Below are positions 1 to 10,815 of a stretch of DNA of 64,000 bases, one piece after another (the first letter of the stretch is position 1; each line of letters opens with the position of its first letter). The DNA comes from Gammaproteobacteria bacterium (lineage in GTDB: Bacteria > Pseudomonadota > Gammaproteobacteria > Enterobacterales > Kangiellaceae), in the NCBI GenBank assembly GCA_013373375.1, contig JABXHY010000024.1, positions 1-64,000 on the forward strand, written 5' to 3'. Made by a program: the position numbers and the translations under genes. Under the pieces are notes generated by a model. The model was not told the DNA's origin. It saw only the letters and a program-made list of their open reading frames with translations, and did not search any database.

Positions 1-1268
<1,268 letters not shown>

Positions 1269-1297
1269 GGTTGACCGTAACTACTCTCCACGCTAAT

Positions 1298-1323
1298 AAA
1301 AAGACGGCTTCGGCCGTCTTTTT
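1298..1323 (+). terminator. Rho-independent terminator after purA
   Basis: A perfect GACGGC/GCCGTC stem (1303-1308 with 1313-1318) is capped by a stable TTCG tetraloop. It is flanked by an A-tract on the left and a T-tract on the right, so it should also work in reverse. It lies 30 bases after the purA stop codon. Confidence 0.93.
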
Positions 1324-1543
1324 GCTATGTGCCTGTTCGCGAATATGCCGAAAAGTCGGCTTTCTATTCATTCTAATTCAAGTAATTCTCTGTCTAATAA
1401 ATCTCTAATTTGAGATACAAAAGAGAAAAATACTGAATGAGATATTGTCTTTAAGCTTTAGCTATCCTGAAATTTAGACTACCTTGAAAGAGCGATCCTA
1501 TAATTAATCAATAACTTAGGAATATTTTCAGTCAAAAGTCTAT

Positions 1544-3664
1544 ATGAGTGAACACCACCAATTAATAAAAGAAATTCTCGGCAGTGTTGCATCTGGAGTG
1601 GTGTTGGTCGAGCAAGACGGTGAATGCGTGTTCGTTAATGAACCTGCACGTCGACTTCTGCAGGTCGATTCTACCTCGTCAAACTTACATATTCGTGATC
1701 TGGAAAGTAGCTATCAATGGTCGAGTATCGAAAATAAAGGTGGGTCAAAACCTGAAAAGGGAAAGTTATCAATAACAAGTCTTCTGAATCAAGTTAATGC
1801 GACAAACAAAAAATTCTCAGTCGAGAGTGTGAGGTTAGAGCACTCTTCTTGGAGTTTTCCCAAATGGGTAAACTTATCGATACGCTCAATAAATACTAAT
1901 CAAGAAAATTTATCGATTATTTGCTTGGATGACATTTCAAAGTTGAAAAATCGCGAAAGGCAAATGTCACTTCATGCAGAAGTGTTTTCTGCTGCTGGTG
2001 AAGCTGCCGCTATTACAGATAAATTTTTCAACGTTATTGATATCAATGATGCCTATCAAACGATTACTCAGTATACAAAAGAAGAAGTTATTAAGAACAA
2101 AATAAACCTTAAAGAGCTTTTAAAACAAGATAAAAAAATTTACAAAGTTCTTCGTGAACAAATTGTGAATAATGGATATTGGCAAGGTGAAGTATGGAAT
2201 GAGCGAAAAGATGGAGAGCGCTTCCCGATTCTATTGACAGTGTCACAGGTGCTTGATGATCAAAGAAACCTGAGTCATTTTGTTTTTGTATTTTCCGACA
2301 TTACTGAACTCACTTTGGCTCGTGAGCGCTTAGATTTCCTAGCGTATCATGATCAGCTGACATCTTTGCCGAACAGAAGTATGAGTCAACTATTGTTTCA
2401 ACATGGGCTTGGTCGAGCCGACCGAAATGATAAGAAAGTTGCGCTGCTATTTATTGACTTGGATAACTTTAAAATAATTAATGATACGTTAGGCCATAGA
2501 AAGGGCGATTTTTTATTAAGGCAGTTTGCCGTACGTTTACAGAGAATTTTAAGAAAAGAAGATACTGTTGCAAGACTTGGTGGAGATGAATTTTTAATTA
2601 TATTGGAAGATATAGAAACTCCAGAACATATCTCAAAGGTAGCCAATAAAGTTTTGACTTTGCTTGAGCTTCCATTTGAGTTAGGTGAACAGGAGAGATT
2701 CATCAGTGCTAGTATTGGAATTGCTGTTTATCCCGACGATGGCAGTAACTTTGATGATTTATTAAAGCATGCTGATGCAGCAATGTATGCTTCAAAAAAT
2801 GTGGGTCCTAATAGTTATCAATTCTATAAAACGGAACTTACAAACAGAGTAAACAGGCGTGCGGAACTAGAACATGATTTACGCCACGCTCTTGAAACAG
2901 ATTCATTTGAGCTATTTTTTCAGCCACAGATTGATATCGACAGCGGTATTATAAATGGTGCTGAAGCGCTATTACGTTGGAATCATCCAAAAGGTGACTT
3001 CGTCTCGCCAGCTGAGTTTATTCCCATAATTGAGGATACAGGTCTTATTGTTCCGGTAGGTCGCTGGGTCGCTCGAAGGGCTCTCGAAGAATTAAAAAGC
3101 TGGCGTAATCAAGGTTTAAATTTTCCCCGGGTTGCAATAAATGTATCGGGAATTCAATTGCAAAAGGATGAGTTTTTAGCTTACTTAACAGAATTAATGA
3201 ATGAGCTGCAAATGAATCCTGGTGACCTTGAAATCGAGATTACTGAATCGGTTTTTATTGACGATGAAACAATTCCTGAAGTGATAAAAAATATGCACAA
3301 GGCAGGTTTTTATCTGGCTCTGGATGATTTTGGCACAGGCTACTCTTCACTCAGCTACTTAACTCGTTTGCCGTTTAATAAAATTAAACTTGATCGATCT
3401 TTTGTGCAGCACATTGAAGATGATAGATCGGCCAAAGCGATGGCGGAGTCAATAGTAGCTTTAGCGAAGACACTTGGCTTTGAAGTTATCGCAGAAGGTA
3501 TAGAAGAACCTGAGCAGCTTCAAACATTACTGTCTCTCGGCTGCGAAGAAGCTCAGGGTTTTTATATTGGCAGACCGGTTCCATCGAAAGATTTCATTCG
3601 TCAAATTCATGACTTCTATGTAAGAACTGGGTTGGTGAAAGAGCAGTCTATGAAATTGAAATGA
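1544..3664 (+). CDS. PAS-GGDEF-EAL bifunctional c-di-GMP signalling protein
   Basis: A 706-residue cytosolic protein expected to make and/or break cyclic di-GMP. Order: an N-terminal PAS-like region (about 1-130), a second PAS with PAC-type end (about 145-255, NERKDGERFP is typical), a GGDEF domain (about 265-430) and an EAL domain (about 445-695). The GGDEF motif is intact (RLGGDEF), and an RxxD inhibitory site (RKED) sits five residues before it. The EAL domain keeps EALLRW, NVSGIQL, EIEITES, DDFGTGYSSLSYL, KLDRSF and AEGIEE, so phosphodiesterase residues are present. No membrane segment is visible, so the signal is likely sensed by the PAS domains. It stands alone after the purA terminator and runs convergently into the thioesterase gene with only a few bases between. 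The ATG start has no clear Shine-Dalgarno sequence. Confidence 0.93.
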   Translation: MSEHHQLIKEILGSVASGVVLVEQDGECVFVNEPARRLLQVDSTSSNLHIRDLESSYQWSSIENKGGSKPEKGKLSITSLLNQVNATNKKFSVESVRLEHSSWSFPKWVNLSIRSINTNQENLSIICLDDISKLKNRERQMSLHAEVFSAAGEAAAITDKFFNVIDINDAYQTITQYTKEEVIKNKINLKELLKQDKKIYKVLREQIVNNGYWQGEVWNERKDGERFPILLTVSQVLDDQRNLSHFVFVFSDITELTLARERLDFLAYHDQLTSLPNRSMSQLLFQHGLGRADRNDKKVALLFIDLDNFKIINDTLGHRKGDFLLRQFAVRLQRILRKEDTVARLGGDEFLIILEDIETPEHISKVANKVLTLLELPFELGEQERFISASIGIAVYPDDGSNFDDLLKHADAAMYASKNVGPNSYQFYKTELTNRVNRRAELEHDLRHALETDSFELFFQPQIDIDSGIINGAEALLRWNHPKGDFVSPAEFIPIIEDTGLIVPVGRWVARRALEELKSWRNQGLNFPRVAINVSGIQLQKDEFLAYLTELMNELQMNPGDLEIEITESVFIDDETIPEVIKNMHKAGFYLALDDFGTGYSSLSYLTRLPFNKIKLDRSFVQHIEDDRSAKAMAESIVALAKTLGFEVIAEGIEEPEQLQTLLSLGCEEAQGFYIGRPVPSKDFIRQIHDFYVRTGLVKEQSMKLK

Positions 3665-3670
3665 TGAGAG

Positions 3671-4120
3671 TTAATTCAATTCAGGCTGAAACTCTCTTAT
3701 TGCAGCTATTATAGAATCACTGATTTCTGTTTTCTGGTGTGATTTGTAGTTTACCATTACAATTCGACCTTTACCTTTAGTTGCAATCGTATCTTGAGCA
3801 ATACTAAATACGGCGTATTCTTGTGTAAACTCATTGTCTTTAAGCTCAATGATTTTGCAACCAATTTTTAGTGTGTCAGGAAAAGTCACTGGGCGACGAT
3901 AGCGACATTCCGTTGAAGCCAAGATAGGACCGATCATTTTACTTTTCATTTCGCTCATGACTCCGGTCTTTTCCATGTATGCAATTCGTGCACTTTCAAA
4001 ATATTTAAAATATACGGCATTGTTTACATGATTGAAGGCATCCATTTCCCCCCATTGAACTGGAATTTCAATTACTAACGGGTACTCGTTGGTAAACTGC
4101 TTTAATTTTTCACTCATCAT
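3671..4120 (-). CDS. Acyl-CoA thioesterase, hot-dog fold (4HBT/YbgC type)
   Basis: A 149-residue single-domain hot-dog protein expected to hydrolyse an acyl- or aryl-CoA thioester in the cytosol. The signature is the N-terminal block VQWGEMDAFNHVNNAVYFKY, which carries the catalytic Asp and the helix residues typical of 4-hydroxybenzoyl-CoA thioesterase, YbgC and FadM relatives. It is followed by the conserved CRYRRPVTFPDTL strand region. The length is normal for the family. Two consecutive ATG codons (MMSEK) could start translation. It lies 15 bases after the DMT transporter gene on the same strand and is probably co-transcribed. The substrate cannot be told from sequence. Confidence 0.88.
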   Translation of the reverse strand: MMSEKLKQFTNEYPLVIEIPVQWGEMDAFNHVNNAVYFKYFESARIAYMEKTGVMSEMKSKMIGPILASTECRYRRPVTFPDTLKIGCKIIELKDNEFTQEYAVFSIAQDTIATKGKGRIVMVNYKSHQKTEISDSIIAAIREFQPELN

Positions 4121-4135
4121 TAATTCTCACTAAAC

Positions 4136-5128
4136 TTATTTTATATGGTTAGTTGATTTACAACTTGAGTTTTTGTCTTTTTTCTTAAACCAAAAAGGAT
4201 AAGGTATTTTTAGCTGTGACATAAAAATGCCAAAAAATAAAATCACTATACCGACAATATTGTTAGGCTTTAATACTTCGCCAGCGATTGGAATGGCAAG
4301 TATTCCTACCCATATGATACCAGTCGAAGCAAGTATGCTGGCTTCATAACTTCGTAGTATAGCCATGACTTTGTTGAATACTATTAATGTAACTCCCAGT
4401 CCTATCACGCCATTTAAAATGATGACAGACCAATCGGTTAAGCTAAATGTTAACATTTTGTACTCGGTCATCGCGCCAAGAAAGATGAGCGGTAATCCTC
4501 CAATCCAAATCGCAAGTGTCGAGAGCATCACCGGAGATAAAGTTTGTTTGTGCTTGACCATAAATCTACGGATAAGGTTATTGGTCAATGCAAGAAAAAA
4601 AACGCCAATGGCCAGCATCAATATGCCCTTAATTTGCTCAGGTGCTGGAATTTCATCGAAGAATACCGTTATGCCAGACAATGCTATGACTGCACCCAAA
4701 AACTGGATTAGAAAAGGCTTTTCTTGCATCACGAATATGCTAATTGACATGGTGACTAATCCAACAAAATTGACTAGATAAGCATGTGTGGTAACGGGTA
4801 AGTACTCAAGACTCGCCAAAAATAAATAGCGAACAATGGTGAAGTTAGCAATTCCAATTAATGCAGGATAGGCCCATTGTCTTAACGTTAGATTTGTAGG
4901 CCAGGGCTCTCGGCGGACAACAAAGGTAAAAATAGTTAGAAAGACTAAACAGGTCAGCAGTTGAAGCCAGTTAAAAGTAAAGGGTGACACACGCTCGAGA
5001 GTAACTTTAGCAAGCACAGTAACAAGCGCCGCCAAAAATATAGTAGCGACAAGTAGTAAGGCGGCTTTTATATGTTGTTTACGGTTTGTTAAGAGATTTG
5101 TATTTTTCATTTCCCGATTGTTCGACAT
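4136..5128 (-). CDS. DMT-superfamily (EamA-type) membrane transporter
   Basis: A 330-residue inner-membrane protein with about ten hydrophobic helices arranged as two EamA repeats, the second starting near residue 180. The first helix is AALLLVATIFLAALVTVLAK. The C-terminus is lysine-rich and cytosolic (FWFKKKDKNSS). EamA proteins export or import small metabolites such as amino acids or nucleobase derivatives; nothing here indicates the substrate. It is the first gene of a probable two-gene unit with the downstream thioesterase. A short hairpin (CCAAC/GTTGG, 5133-5148) lies just upstream of the start. Confidence 0.85.
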   Translation of the reverse strand: MSNNREMKNTNLLTNRKQHIKAALLLVATIFLAALVTVLAKVTLERVSPFTFNWLQLLTCLVFLTIFTFVVRREPWPTNLTLRQWAYPALIGIANFTIVRYLFLASLEYLPVTTHAYLVNFVGLVTMSISIFVMQEKPFLIQFLGAVIALSGITVFFDEIPAPEQIKGILMLAIGVFFLALTNNLIRRFMVKHKQTLSPVMLSTLAIWIGGLPLIFLGAMTEYKMLTFSLTDWSVIILNGVIGLGVTLIVFNKVMAILRSYEASILASTGIIWVGILAIPIAGEVLKPNNIVGIVILFFGIFMSQLKIPYPFWFKKKDKNSSCKSTNHIK

Positions 5129-5273
5129 ATTACCAACACGAAAGTTGGAGGCTTGAGTATCTATGTTTTAAATAATACACTAGGCATATGAGTAGCGTTT
5201 ATATTGAAATATTTTAACTAACGACAACCTTAATAAACTGCTCGCAAACAAACTTACTGAGAGTTTTAACACT

Positions 5274-7004
5274 TTGGCAAAGATTTTATTAGAGCAAGAT
5301 TATTATTTGACCAACATAAAAGCACTGCTGGATTTTGTTGCTCAACGTTATCATTTTCTACTGTCAAAGCAAGAAATATCATTTTATCGCACTTTCTACC
5401 AGCTTACTGAAGATGCGCAAAGGTTGTTCACACGATGTGTGATGCGAAAAGGTGAACTGTTTCGGTTGGATAAATTTAATTATAAGGAGATCAAACATTT
5501 ATCAAGCGCAAAAGAGGAGCTGATTGAGTTCGAATTAATGGAAGAGCTCAAAGAAAGCGTCAATGAAGGCTTGATTCGTTTGTTTAACAAAAAAGAAATA
5601 TTAATGGCTTTTGAACAAAAGGAGTGGAAAACACTTAAACGTCATGAATTAGAACAAGCCGTAATAAATTATTCAATTGAATCAGTCAGCTCCAATAATA
5701 TTGATGGTTTTCAAAAGCTATTATCTGATGTCTCGATTGTGAAAGTCAAGATGGAGATATTTGATGTTTTCCGCCTTTTATTTTTTGGCAACCTTCGTCA
5801 AGACTTAACCGAGTTTGTACTTCAGGATCTAGGTTTAATTCACTACCCTAGCTATCAAATAAGCGAGACAAACTTACCAATTCAAACGAGAGAAGAAATT
5901 AAGGTGCTAACAAAGCTGCATGAATTATCCGAGATGTTTCATGATCTCTCTCAACCTTCTATTGACGATTTAAAACAATTGACGTCGATGCTTCCTGAGA
6001 ATCCTGATACATCGCCACTAATTCGGCGACGTTTTGACCGGCTAGCTTATTCAATTGCACGACACTATGAGCGGCTCAAAGACTATCAGTCTGCGGTAAC
6101 TATATACAAGAGATGCATTCAACAGCCAGCGAAAGAGAGATTTATCCGTTGCTTAGATTATATGGGAGATACTGAACACGCATGGAAAGAATTAGATTTA
6201 CTGAATCGGTCATGTTCAACTGGATTAAGCAAGCAATTTGCAAATGTATTTGGAAAAAAATTGGCGAGAAAGCTCCCCGTCAACTTTGAGCCTGAATTAT
6301 TGCAATGTAGGTCTGAAGAACACATTGTTTTAGAAAAGAATCAACCATACGTTGAACTGGATGTTATCCAACACTTTATTAATCAGGGGAAAGCGGCCTT
6401 TTGGATTGAGAACCAATTATTCAATAGTTTGTTCGCATTATTTTATTGGGATTTAGTATACGCCGATGTAAACGGTGCATTTCATAACCCATTCCAGTCA
6501 GCACCGAATGATTTGTATGAGCGAGAGTTTTTAGAGAGAAGAAAATCGATTCTAATAAAATTAGAAGAGGGATATGAAAGTAAGGAAAAGTTTTGGCAGA
6601 AGATAAATAATAATCGGCATGTTCATAATGGTGAAGCATGTCGTTTAATTTACTGGCCATGTTTGGATGCATCATTGTCAGATTTCATACAAACGAAAAG
6701 TAAAGAGAAAAGTAAGCTTAATGAATCAACTCTATTTGAGTTGGCTTCAACGCATATTCCAATTCAAGATTTGCGTAATGTCTTTGAGCATTTGCTGTCT
6801 GATCTTAAAGAACATCGATCCGGTATGCCTGATTTAATAATTTTTGACGAAAACAGATATGAGCTTATTGAAGTCAAAGGCCCTGGTGACAGACTGCAGA
6901 ATAATCAAAAAGTGTGGATGGATTTTTATTGCAAGAACGATATTCCGCATCGCATATTAAGAGTTGAATACGAGAGTGTTATTCCAGATTATACTGATAT
7001 ATGA
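5274..7004 (+). CDS. FAN1-type structure-specific nuclease (VRR-NUC)
   Basis: A 576-residue protein matching the bacterial FAN1 layout: an N-terminal DNA-binding region (YYLTNIKALLDFVAQRYHFLL; RCVMRKGELFRLDKFNYKEI), a helical TPR-like middle (about 240-330) and a C-terminal VRR-NUC nuclease (about 470-570). The nuclease motif is GMPDLIIF followed by YELIEVKGPGD, giving the PD-(D/E)xK catalytic Asp, Glu and Lys. FAN1 cuts 5' flaps and unhooks interstrand cross-links. The start is TTG at 5274. No ATG is available upstream in the open frame, and the family N-terminal motif begins only a few residues in, so TTG is favoured. A helicase gene follows 12 bases later on the same strand, which points to a two-gene repair operon. 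No LexA-type box is seen upstream. Confidence 0.9.
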   Translation: MAKILLEQDYYLTNIKALLDFVAQRYHFLLSKQEISFYRTFYQLTEDAQRLFTRCVMRKGELFRLDKFNYKEIKHLSSAKEELIEFELMEELKESVNEGLIRLFNKKEILMAFEQKEWKTLKRHELEQAVINYSIESVSSNNIDGFQKLLSDVSIVKVKMEIFDVFRLLFFGNLRQDLTEFVLQDLGLIHYPSYQISETNLPIQTREEIKVLTKLHELSEMFHDLSQPSIDDLKQLTSMLPENPDTSPLIRRRFDRLAYSIARHYERLKDYQSAVTIYKRCIQQPAKERFIRCLDYMGDTEHAWKELDLLNRSCSTGLSKQFANVFGKKLARKLPVNFEPELLQCRSEEHIVLEKNQPYVELDVIQHFINQGKAAFWIENQLFNSLFALFYWDLVYADVNGAFHNPFQSAPNDLYEREFLERRKSILIKLEEGYESKEKFWQKINNNRHVHNGEACRLIYWPCLDASLSDFIQTKSKEKSKLNESTLFELASTHIPIQDLRNVFEHLLSDLKEHRSGMPDLIIFDENRYELIEVKGPGDRLQNNQKVWMDFYCKNDIPHRILRVEYESVIPDYTDI

Positions 7005-7016
7005 AATCAAATAAAT

Positions 7017-9401
7017 ATGCCTTATTCATTTAGTTTTTCAGTTACGGAGTTAGCCGAGTTTTGTTGTAAAACAGGGCATCTTGATGGCTTTTCAGTTAGT
7101 GGGCCTAGCGCACAAGAAGGAACTCTAGGCCACCAGTGGTTGCAAAGCAAAAGGAAACAAGAAAATTCTGATTATAATTCTGAGCGTCTAGTGGAGTATA
7201 AGAATAATTGGAGAGAGCACAATTATCATTTGCGAGGAAGGATCGATGGGTTTTTACTTAAAGAAAACGCCATTTGGCTGGAGGAAATAAAAACGACTTA
7301 TGTTGATCCTGACTTGCTAGCGGAGTCTGCAAAATCCGCACATATTGCACAATTAAAACTATATTCAGCTATGGTTGCATTAGAGTTTCCAGTAGTTGAA
7401 ATTGAGTCTCAGACTACCTGGTTGAGGCTTCCTGCTTATGAACTATTTTCTTATACATTTCAATGGAGCCGTGAGGAGTTAAAAAGCTTTCTCTTAACAA
7501 CAATAGAGAAGTACTGCGATTGGTTGCTTGCCATTTATTCTCATAGAGAATCTCTGCAAAAGCAATGCAGAGAATTACAGTTTCCATTCAATGACTTTCG
7601 TCCTTATCAAAGGGAAATTTGCGCAGAAGTATTTCGCACTATTCGTTCTAAAGCCAATCTTGTATTTGAGGCTCCTACTGGAGTTGGAAAGAGCATAAGT
7701 ACCTTATTTCCGTCATTTAAAGCAATTGGCGAAGAGTTTATCGAACAAATTATATTTCTTACTGCAAAGCAATCTGGCCGAATAGCCGCGGTTGAAACGA
7801 TTGATTTATTATCAAAGAATAATATTCAAAGTAAATGCCTCTCATTATCTGCAAAAGATAGTGTGTGCTTTTGCTCAAGTAACAATGACTGTATGCAGGC
7901 AATGGAGAGAGGCGATGGTACTGTTATAGAAGTATGTAAGTATCGACTTAATTTTTTTAATAAGTTGCCTGAAGCTCTTTCGTACTGCTTTAGTCTTTCA
8001 AATATCGATCAATCGAGAATAATGGAAGTAGCCGAAAAATTCCAAGTTTGTCCTTTTTCATTGTCTTTACAACTTATACCATGGTTTGATGTTATTGTTT
8101 GTGACTTTAACTATGTGTTTGACCCCTTGGTTAAATTAAGTCACTTTGAGAGCCATGGAAGAAACTCTGTTGTATTAGTCGACGAATCTCATAATCTAAT
8201 TGATCGTTCTCGACAAATGTACAGTGCTGAGTTGCATGAGGATGCTGCACTCAAGTTGATGGATAGTTCAAATCATAAGTCATTTTTTACAAAACAGGTC
8301 AATAGAATCTCATCGATAATGGTAAGTCTAGAGACTTTAACTAATGAAACCTCTAGTGAATGGGCCGAAATTAAACCTACATCTGAGCAATTGAATTCGT
8401 TAAAAGATAAATTAAAGCAAATAATGTCAGATGTCTCAGGTTTTTTAAACGACAATACATTTTCTGAACAAGAGTCTGCTTGGTTGAAGCAAGTAATTAG
8501 AATGAATGTAATACTGGATTTATCCAGTGCGCATCACCGTTTTTTTATAAAGTCAGTAAATAATAATTTGCTTAATTCACTACAGATTAAACTTATGTGT
8601 ATGAATGCTAGTGAATATCTCGAGGAGTTGTACAAACATAGCAGAAGCTTGATATTTTTTTCAGGTACTTTACGTCCAGAAAGATATATTAGAAAAACAT
8701 TAGGTATAGACTCGGAATCAAAAATGATTTTTGTTCCCGGTATTTTTAAGTCTGAGCAGATGAAAGTACTGATTTCTAGTAAAATTGACACACGTTACTC
8801 TGTTAGACATCAATTCTATGAGGCAATTGCAGATGATATTTATGAAGCTTGCCAAGCAAAAAAAGGTAATTATTTAGCAGCATTTCCAAGCTATCAGTTT
8901 TTGCGTAATGTATACCAAATATTTATTGAAAAGTATCATGAATGTAATACTCTGCTCCAAGAACGTACTTTTTCAAGCGAAGCTAAAAAAGCTTTTGTTG
9001 AGCGTTTTTTTGATGAAGAAGAGCTTTTAGGTTTTGTCATACTTGGCGGTGCTTTTACTGAGGGAATAGACTTTAAAGGAGAAGCTTTAATTGGAATGAT
9101 AGTGGTTGGCGTTGGATTACCTATGGTAAATTCTGAGCAGGAAGCATTAAAAAATGATTTCGAGAATAGCGGTTTAAACGGTTTTCAGCTCGCCTATCAA
9201 TTTCCTGGGCTGCACCGAGTGTTACAAACGGCAGGGCGAGTAATTCGTCAAGTCTCCGATCGTGGCGTTTTAGTGCTACTCGATAAGCGGTTTTTAAACT
9301 CGCAATACCGAGAGCACTTTCCAAGCTTTTGGAATGTTGAGTCATATGCTTCATCCCGAGAATTAAAACATCATTTACATGATTTCTGGGATGCGCAATA
9401 A
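7017..9401 (+). CDS. XPD/DinG-like helicase with N-terminal PD-(D/E)xK-like domain
   Basis: A 794-residue superfamily 2 helicase. Residues about 1-180 look like a RecB/Cas4-type nuclease fold: GRIDGFL, then LEEIKTTY, then AQLKLYSAM supply the Asp, Glu-x-Lys and Gln-containing helix. The helicase core begins at FRPYQREIC (Q-motif-like), followed by Walker A EAPTGVGKS, a DEAH-type Walker B written DESH (VVLVDESHNL), and motif V/VI near the C-terminus (GGAFTEGIDF; QTAGRVIRQ). Cysteines between Walker A and DESH (VCFC, NDC, EVCKY, VCPF) fit the 4Fe-4S cluster of XPD/DinG/YoaA enzymes. Downstream of FAN1, it probably unwinds the substrate that FAN1 cuts. It converges on the HAAS gene with a 15-base gap. 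Confidence 0.88.
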   Translation: MPYSFSFSVTELAEFCCKTGHLDGFSVSGPSAQEGTLGHQWLQSKRKQENSDYNSERLVEYKNNWREHNYHLRGRIDGFLLKENAIWLEEIKTTYVDPDLLAESAKSAHIAQLKLYSAMVALEFPVVEIESQTTWLRLPAYELFSYTFQWSREELKSFLLTTIEKYCDWLLAIYSHRESLQKQCRELQFPFNDFRPYQREICAEVFRTIRSKANLVFEAPTGVGKSISTLFPSFKAIGEEFIEQIIFLTAKQSGRIAAVETIDLLSKNNIQSKCLSLSAKDSVCFCSSNNDCMQAMERGDGTVIEVCKYRLNFFNKLPEALSYCFSLSNIDQSRIMEVAEKFQVCPFSLSLQLIPWFDVIVCDFNYVFDPLVKLSHFESHGRNSVVLVDESHNLIDRSRQMYSAELHEDAALKLMDSSNHKSFFTKQVNRISSIMVSLETLTNETSSEWAEIKPTSEQLNSLKDKLKQIMSDVSGFLNDNTFSEQESAWLKQVIRMNVILDLSSAHHRFFIKSVNNNLLNSLQIKLMCMNASEYLEELYKHSRSLIFFSGTLRPERYIRKTLGIDSESKMIFVPGIFKSEQMKVLISSKIDTRYSVRHQFYEAIADDIYEACQAKKGNYLAAFPSYQFLRNVYQIFIEKYHECNTLLQERTFSSEAKKAFVERFFDEEELLGFVILGGAFTEGIDFKGEALIGMIVVGVGLPMVNSEQEALKNDFENSGLNGFQLAYQFPGLHRVLQTAGRVIRQVSDRGVLVLLDKRFLNSQYREHFPSFWNVESYASSRELKHHLHDFWDAQ

Positions 9402-9416
9402 GCCATAAAGCGCATA

Positions 9417-10382
9417 TCAAATTTTTCTAAGTTTCAGTATATTTCCGATAGTTAGCGCTAGAAAAACCATAGCCAATATCACAAGTGAGATCGAGAAACT
9501 CAGATTTATTGCAGTTAATACCTTATCGAACTTGGGGTGTTGCATGATAGCCTCATTGAACACAACCCAATGATCAAATCGCATAATTAATACTACTAAG
9601 ATCACGGAGAGTACATTTAGAATCGAATCCAAAATAAGTGTAAACTTTTGCCACCGACCCAGAATAAACTGCCACACGGTTACGATTATACTCGCCGTTA
9701 AAACAATATTGACCGGTATGGTTATAGCTTGCCATGCATCGGATAAATTAATGATGAGCGTTTTACCTGCGAAATTTATTTCATTGGACCATTGCAATAA
9801 ATCGTTCCACCAGGCTAAAAACAAAACAATGGTAATAAACTCAAATCCGGTTTCGAGACGAGAAATTTTCAATTTGGGATTAAGGTTATTCAAGCTTTTT
9901 GGGTCGAACTTGTACCAAAATTCAGACGATAAATTAAGCTTTTGCTGCAGGTAAAATGCAACTGTGACGGCGGCAAAAGACACTAAAGCTGCGTCAATAA
10001 CTGAAAATACCAACTGAATACTGCTGCGGATGATATGCCCACTGGATAGAATACTGGGCAAAGCTAGTAATGCAACAACAATGGCGGTTAATCCTAGCGC
10101 GTAAATTAGTGCTTGCCGATAAATTGGAAAGAACTCTGGACTAATCAAATATTGATCATTTCGATAAGCAGAAGCAATTTTGATTGGATGTCCTAACGAT
10201 ATTAGGATGTCGCTTACTTGTTGTTCGTCAGCAGGTTTAGATTGCTGCTGCTCAAGATCTTCTAATTTGTCATTAATAATCGATTCTAATTCATCAGAGA
10301 CTTCCTGTTTTTGCTCTTCAGTCAAATAATGTATTACTTGACTGAGGTAGTTAGCGATCATTCTCATGTCCTTTAACCTCAC
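9417..10382 (-). CDS. HAAS-type membrane protein partnered with PadR
   Basis: A 321-residue protein with a soluble helical N-terminus (about 1-75) that fits the HAAS domain often encoded next to PadR regulators: YLSQVIHYLTEEQKQEVSDE and LISLGHPIKIASAYR are its typical blocks. About six membrane helices follow from residue 85 onward. HAAS proteins are thought to act as membrane sensors or anti-regulators, so its job is probably to pass a membrane signal to the PadR protein; this is inference. The start is GTG overlapping the padR stop codon in the sequence GTGA (4-base overlap), a sign of translational coupling. Confidence 0.75.
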   Translation of the reverse strand: MRLKDMRMIANYLSQVIHYLTEEQKQEVSDELESIINDKLEDLEQQQSKPADEQQVSDILISLGHPIKIASAYRNDQYLISPEFFPIYRQALIYALGLTAIVVALLALPSILSSGHIIRSSIQLVFSVIDAALVSFAAVTVAFYLQQKLNLSSEFWYKFDPKSLNNLNPKLKISRLETGFEFITIVLFLAWWNDLLQWSNEINFAGKTLIINLSDAWQAITIPVNIVLTASIIVTVWQFILGRWQKFTLILDSILNVLSVILVVLIMRFDHWVVFNEAIMQHPKFDKVLTAINLSFSISLVILAMVFLALTIGNILKLRKI

Positions 10383-10711
10383 TGTTTAATGATTTGATTG
10401 AGGGATTGTTGAACTTGGTTCCAATCTTGGATCAATTGGTTCAAAGTCGACACACCGATTTTTGATAAAATATAAAACCTTTTTTTTCTGCCACTCTCTT
10501 CACGCCATTCACTGGTTAACAACCCTTGTTTTTCCAAACGTCGGATCAATGGATAAAGAGTGCCTTCATCAATTTCCAGGCCTTGTTCCAGTAGAATTTT
10601 TCTTAGCGAATAACCGTAATGTTCCTTTTGAAGTGCTGACAGCACCGCGAGGATCAAAACGCCGCGTCGGAGTTCCAGTTTTAATTTTTGATAATGTTCA
10701 CTTGCCGTCAT
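10379..10711 (-). CDS. PadR-family transcriptional regulator
   Basis: A 110-residue winged-helix regulator of the short PadR type. The fold is visible as RRGVLILAVLSALQKEHYGY, then the recognition-helix region ILLEQGLEIDEGTLYPLIRR and the wing LEKQGLLTSEWREESGRKKR. These match the PadR consensus closely, including the GTLYPLIRRLE block. It overlaps the HAAS gene by four bases and is its probable regulatory partner. Two similar palindromes overlap its promoter, so it likely represses its own operon. Confidence 0.93.
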   Translation of the reverse strand: MTASEHYQKLKLELRRGVLILAVLSALQKEHYGYSLRKILLEQGLEIDEGTLYPLIRRLEKQGLLTSEWREESGRKKRFYILSKIGVSTLNQLIQDWNQVQQSLNQIIKQ

Positions 10712-10759
10712 TTTTCTGCTTTCGCTCGGGAATTATTGTTAGCGAGTATTGGATCTCAC

Positions 10760-10815
10760 TACTGTGTGCCGCATAGTATTTTAATACTGTATGACACACA
10801 GTATGCAAGTGTCAA
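10760..10815 (-). promoter_or_regulatory. padR promoter with tandem palindromic operators
   Basis: Reading the minus strand, TTGACA (10810-10815) is followed after 18 bases by TACAGT (10786-10791). The -10 lies inside the 21-base near-palindrome ATACTGT...ACAGTAT at 10784-10804. A second related palindrome, TACTGTGTG...ATAGTA, lies at about 10760-10779, about one and a half to two helical turns downstream. Both fit the ATAC/GTAT-type half-sites of PadR operators. The promoter match is by eye. Confidence 0.7.

Noticed and set aside
3666-3696. GAGAGTT/AACTCTC inverted repeat between the PAS-GGDEF-EAL and thioesterase genes
   Set aside because: The 17-base loop and position inside the thioesterase coding end make it an unlikely terminator.
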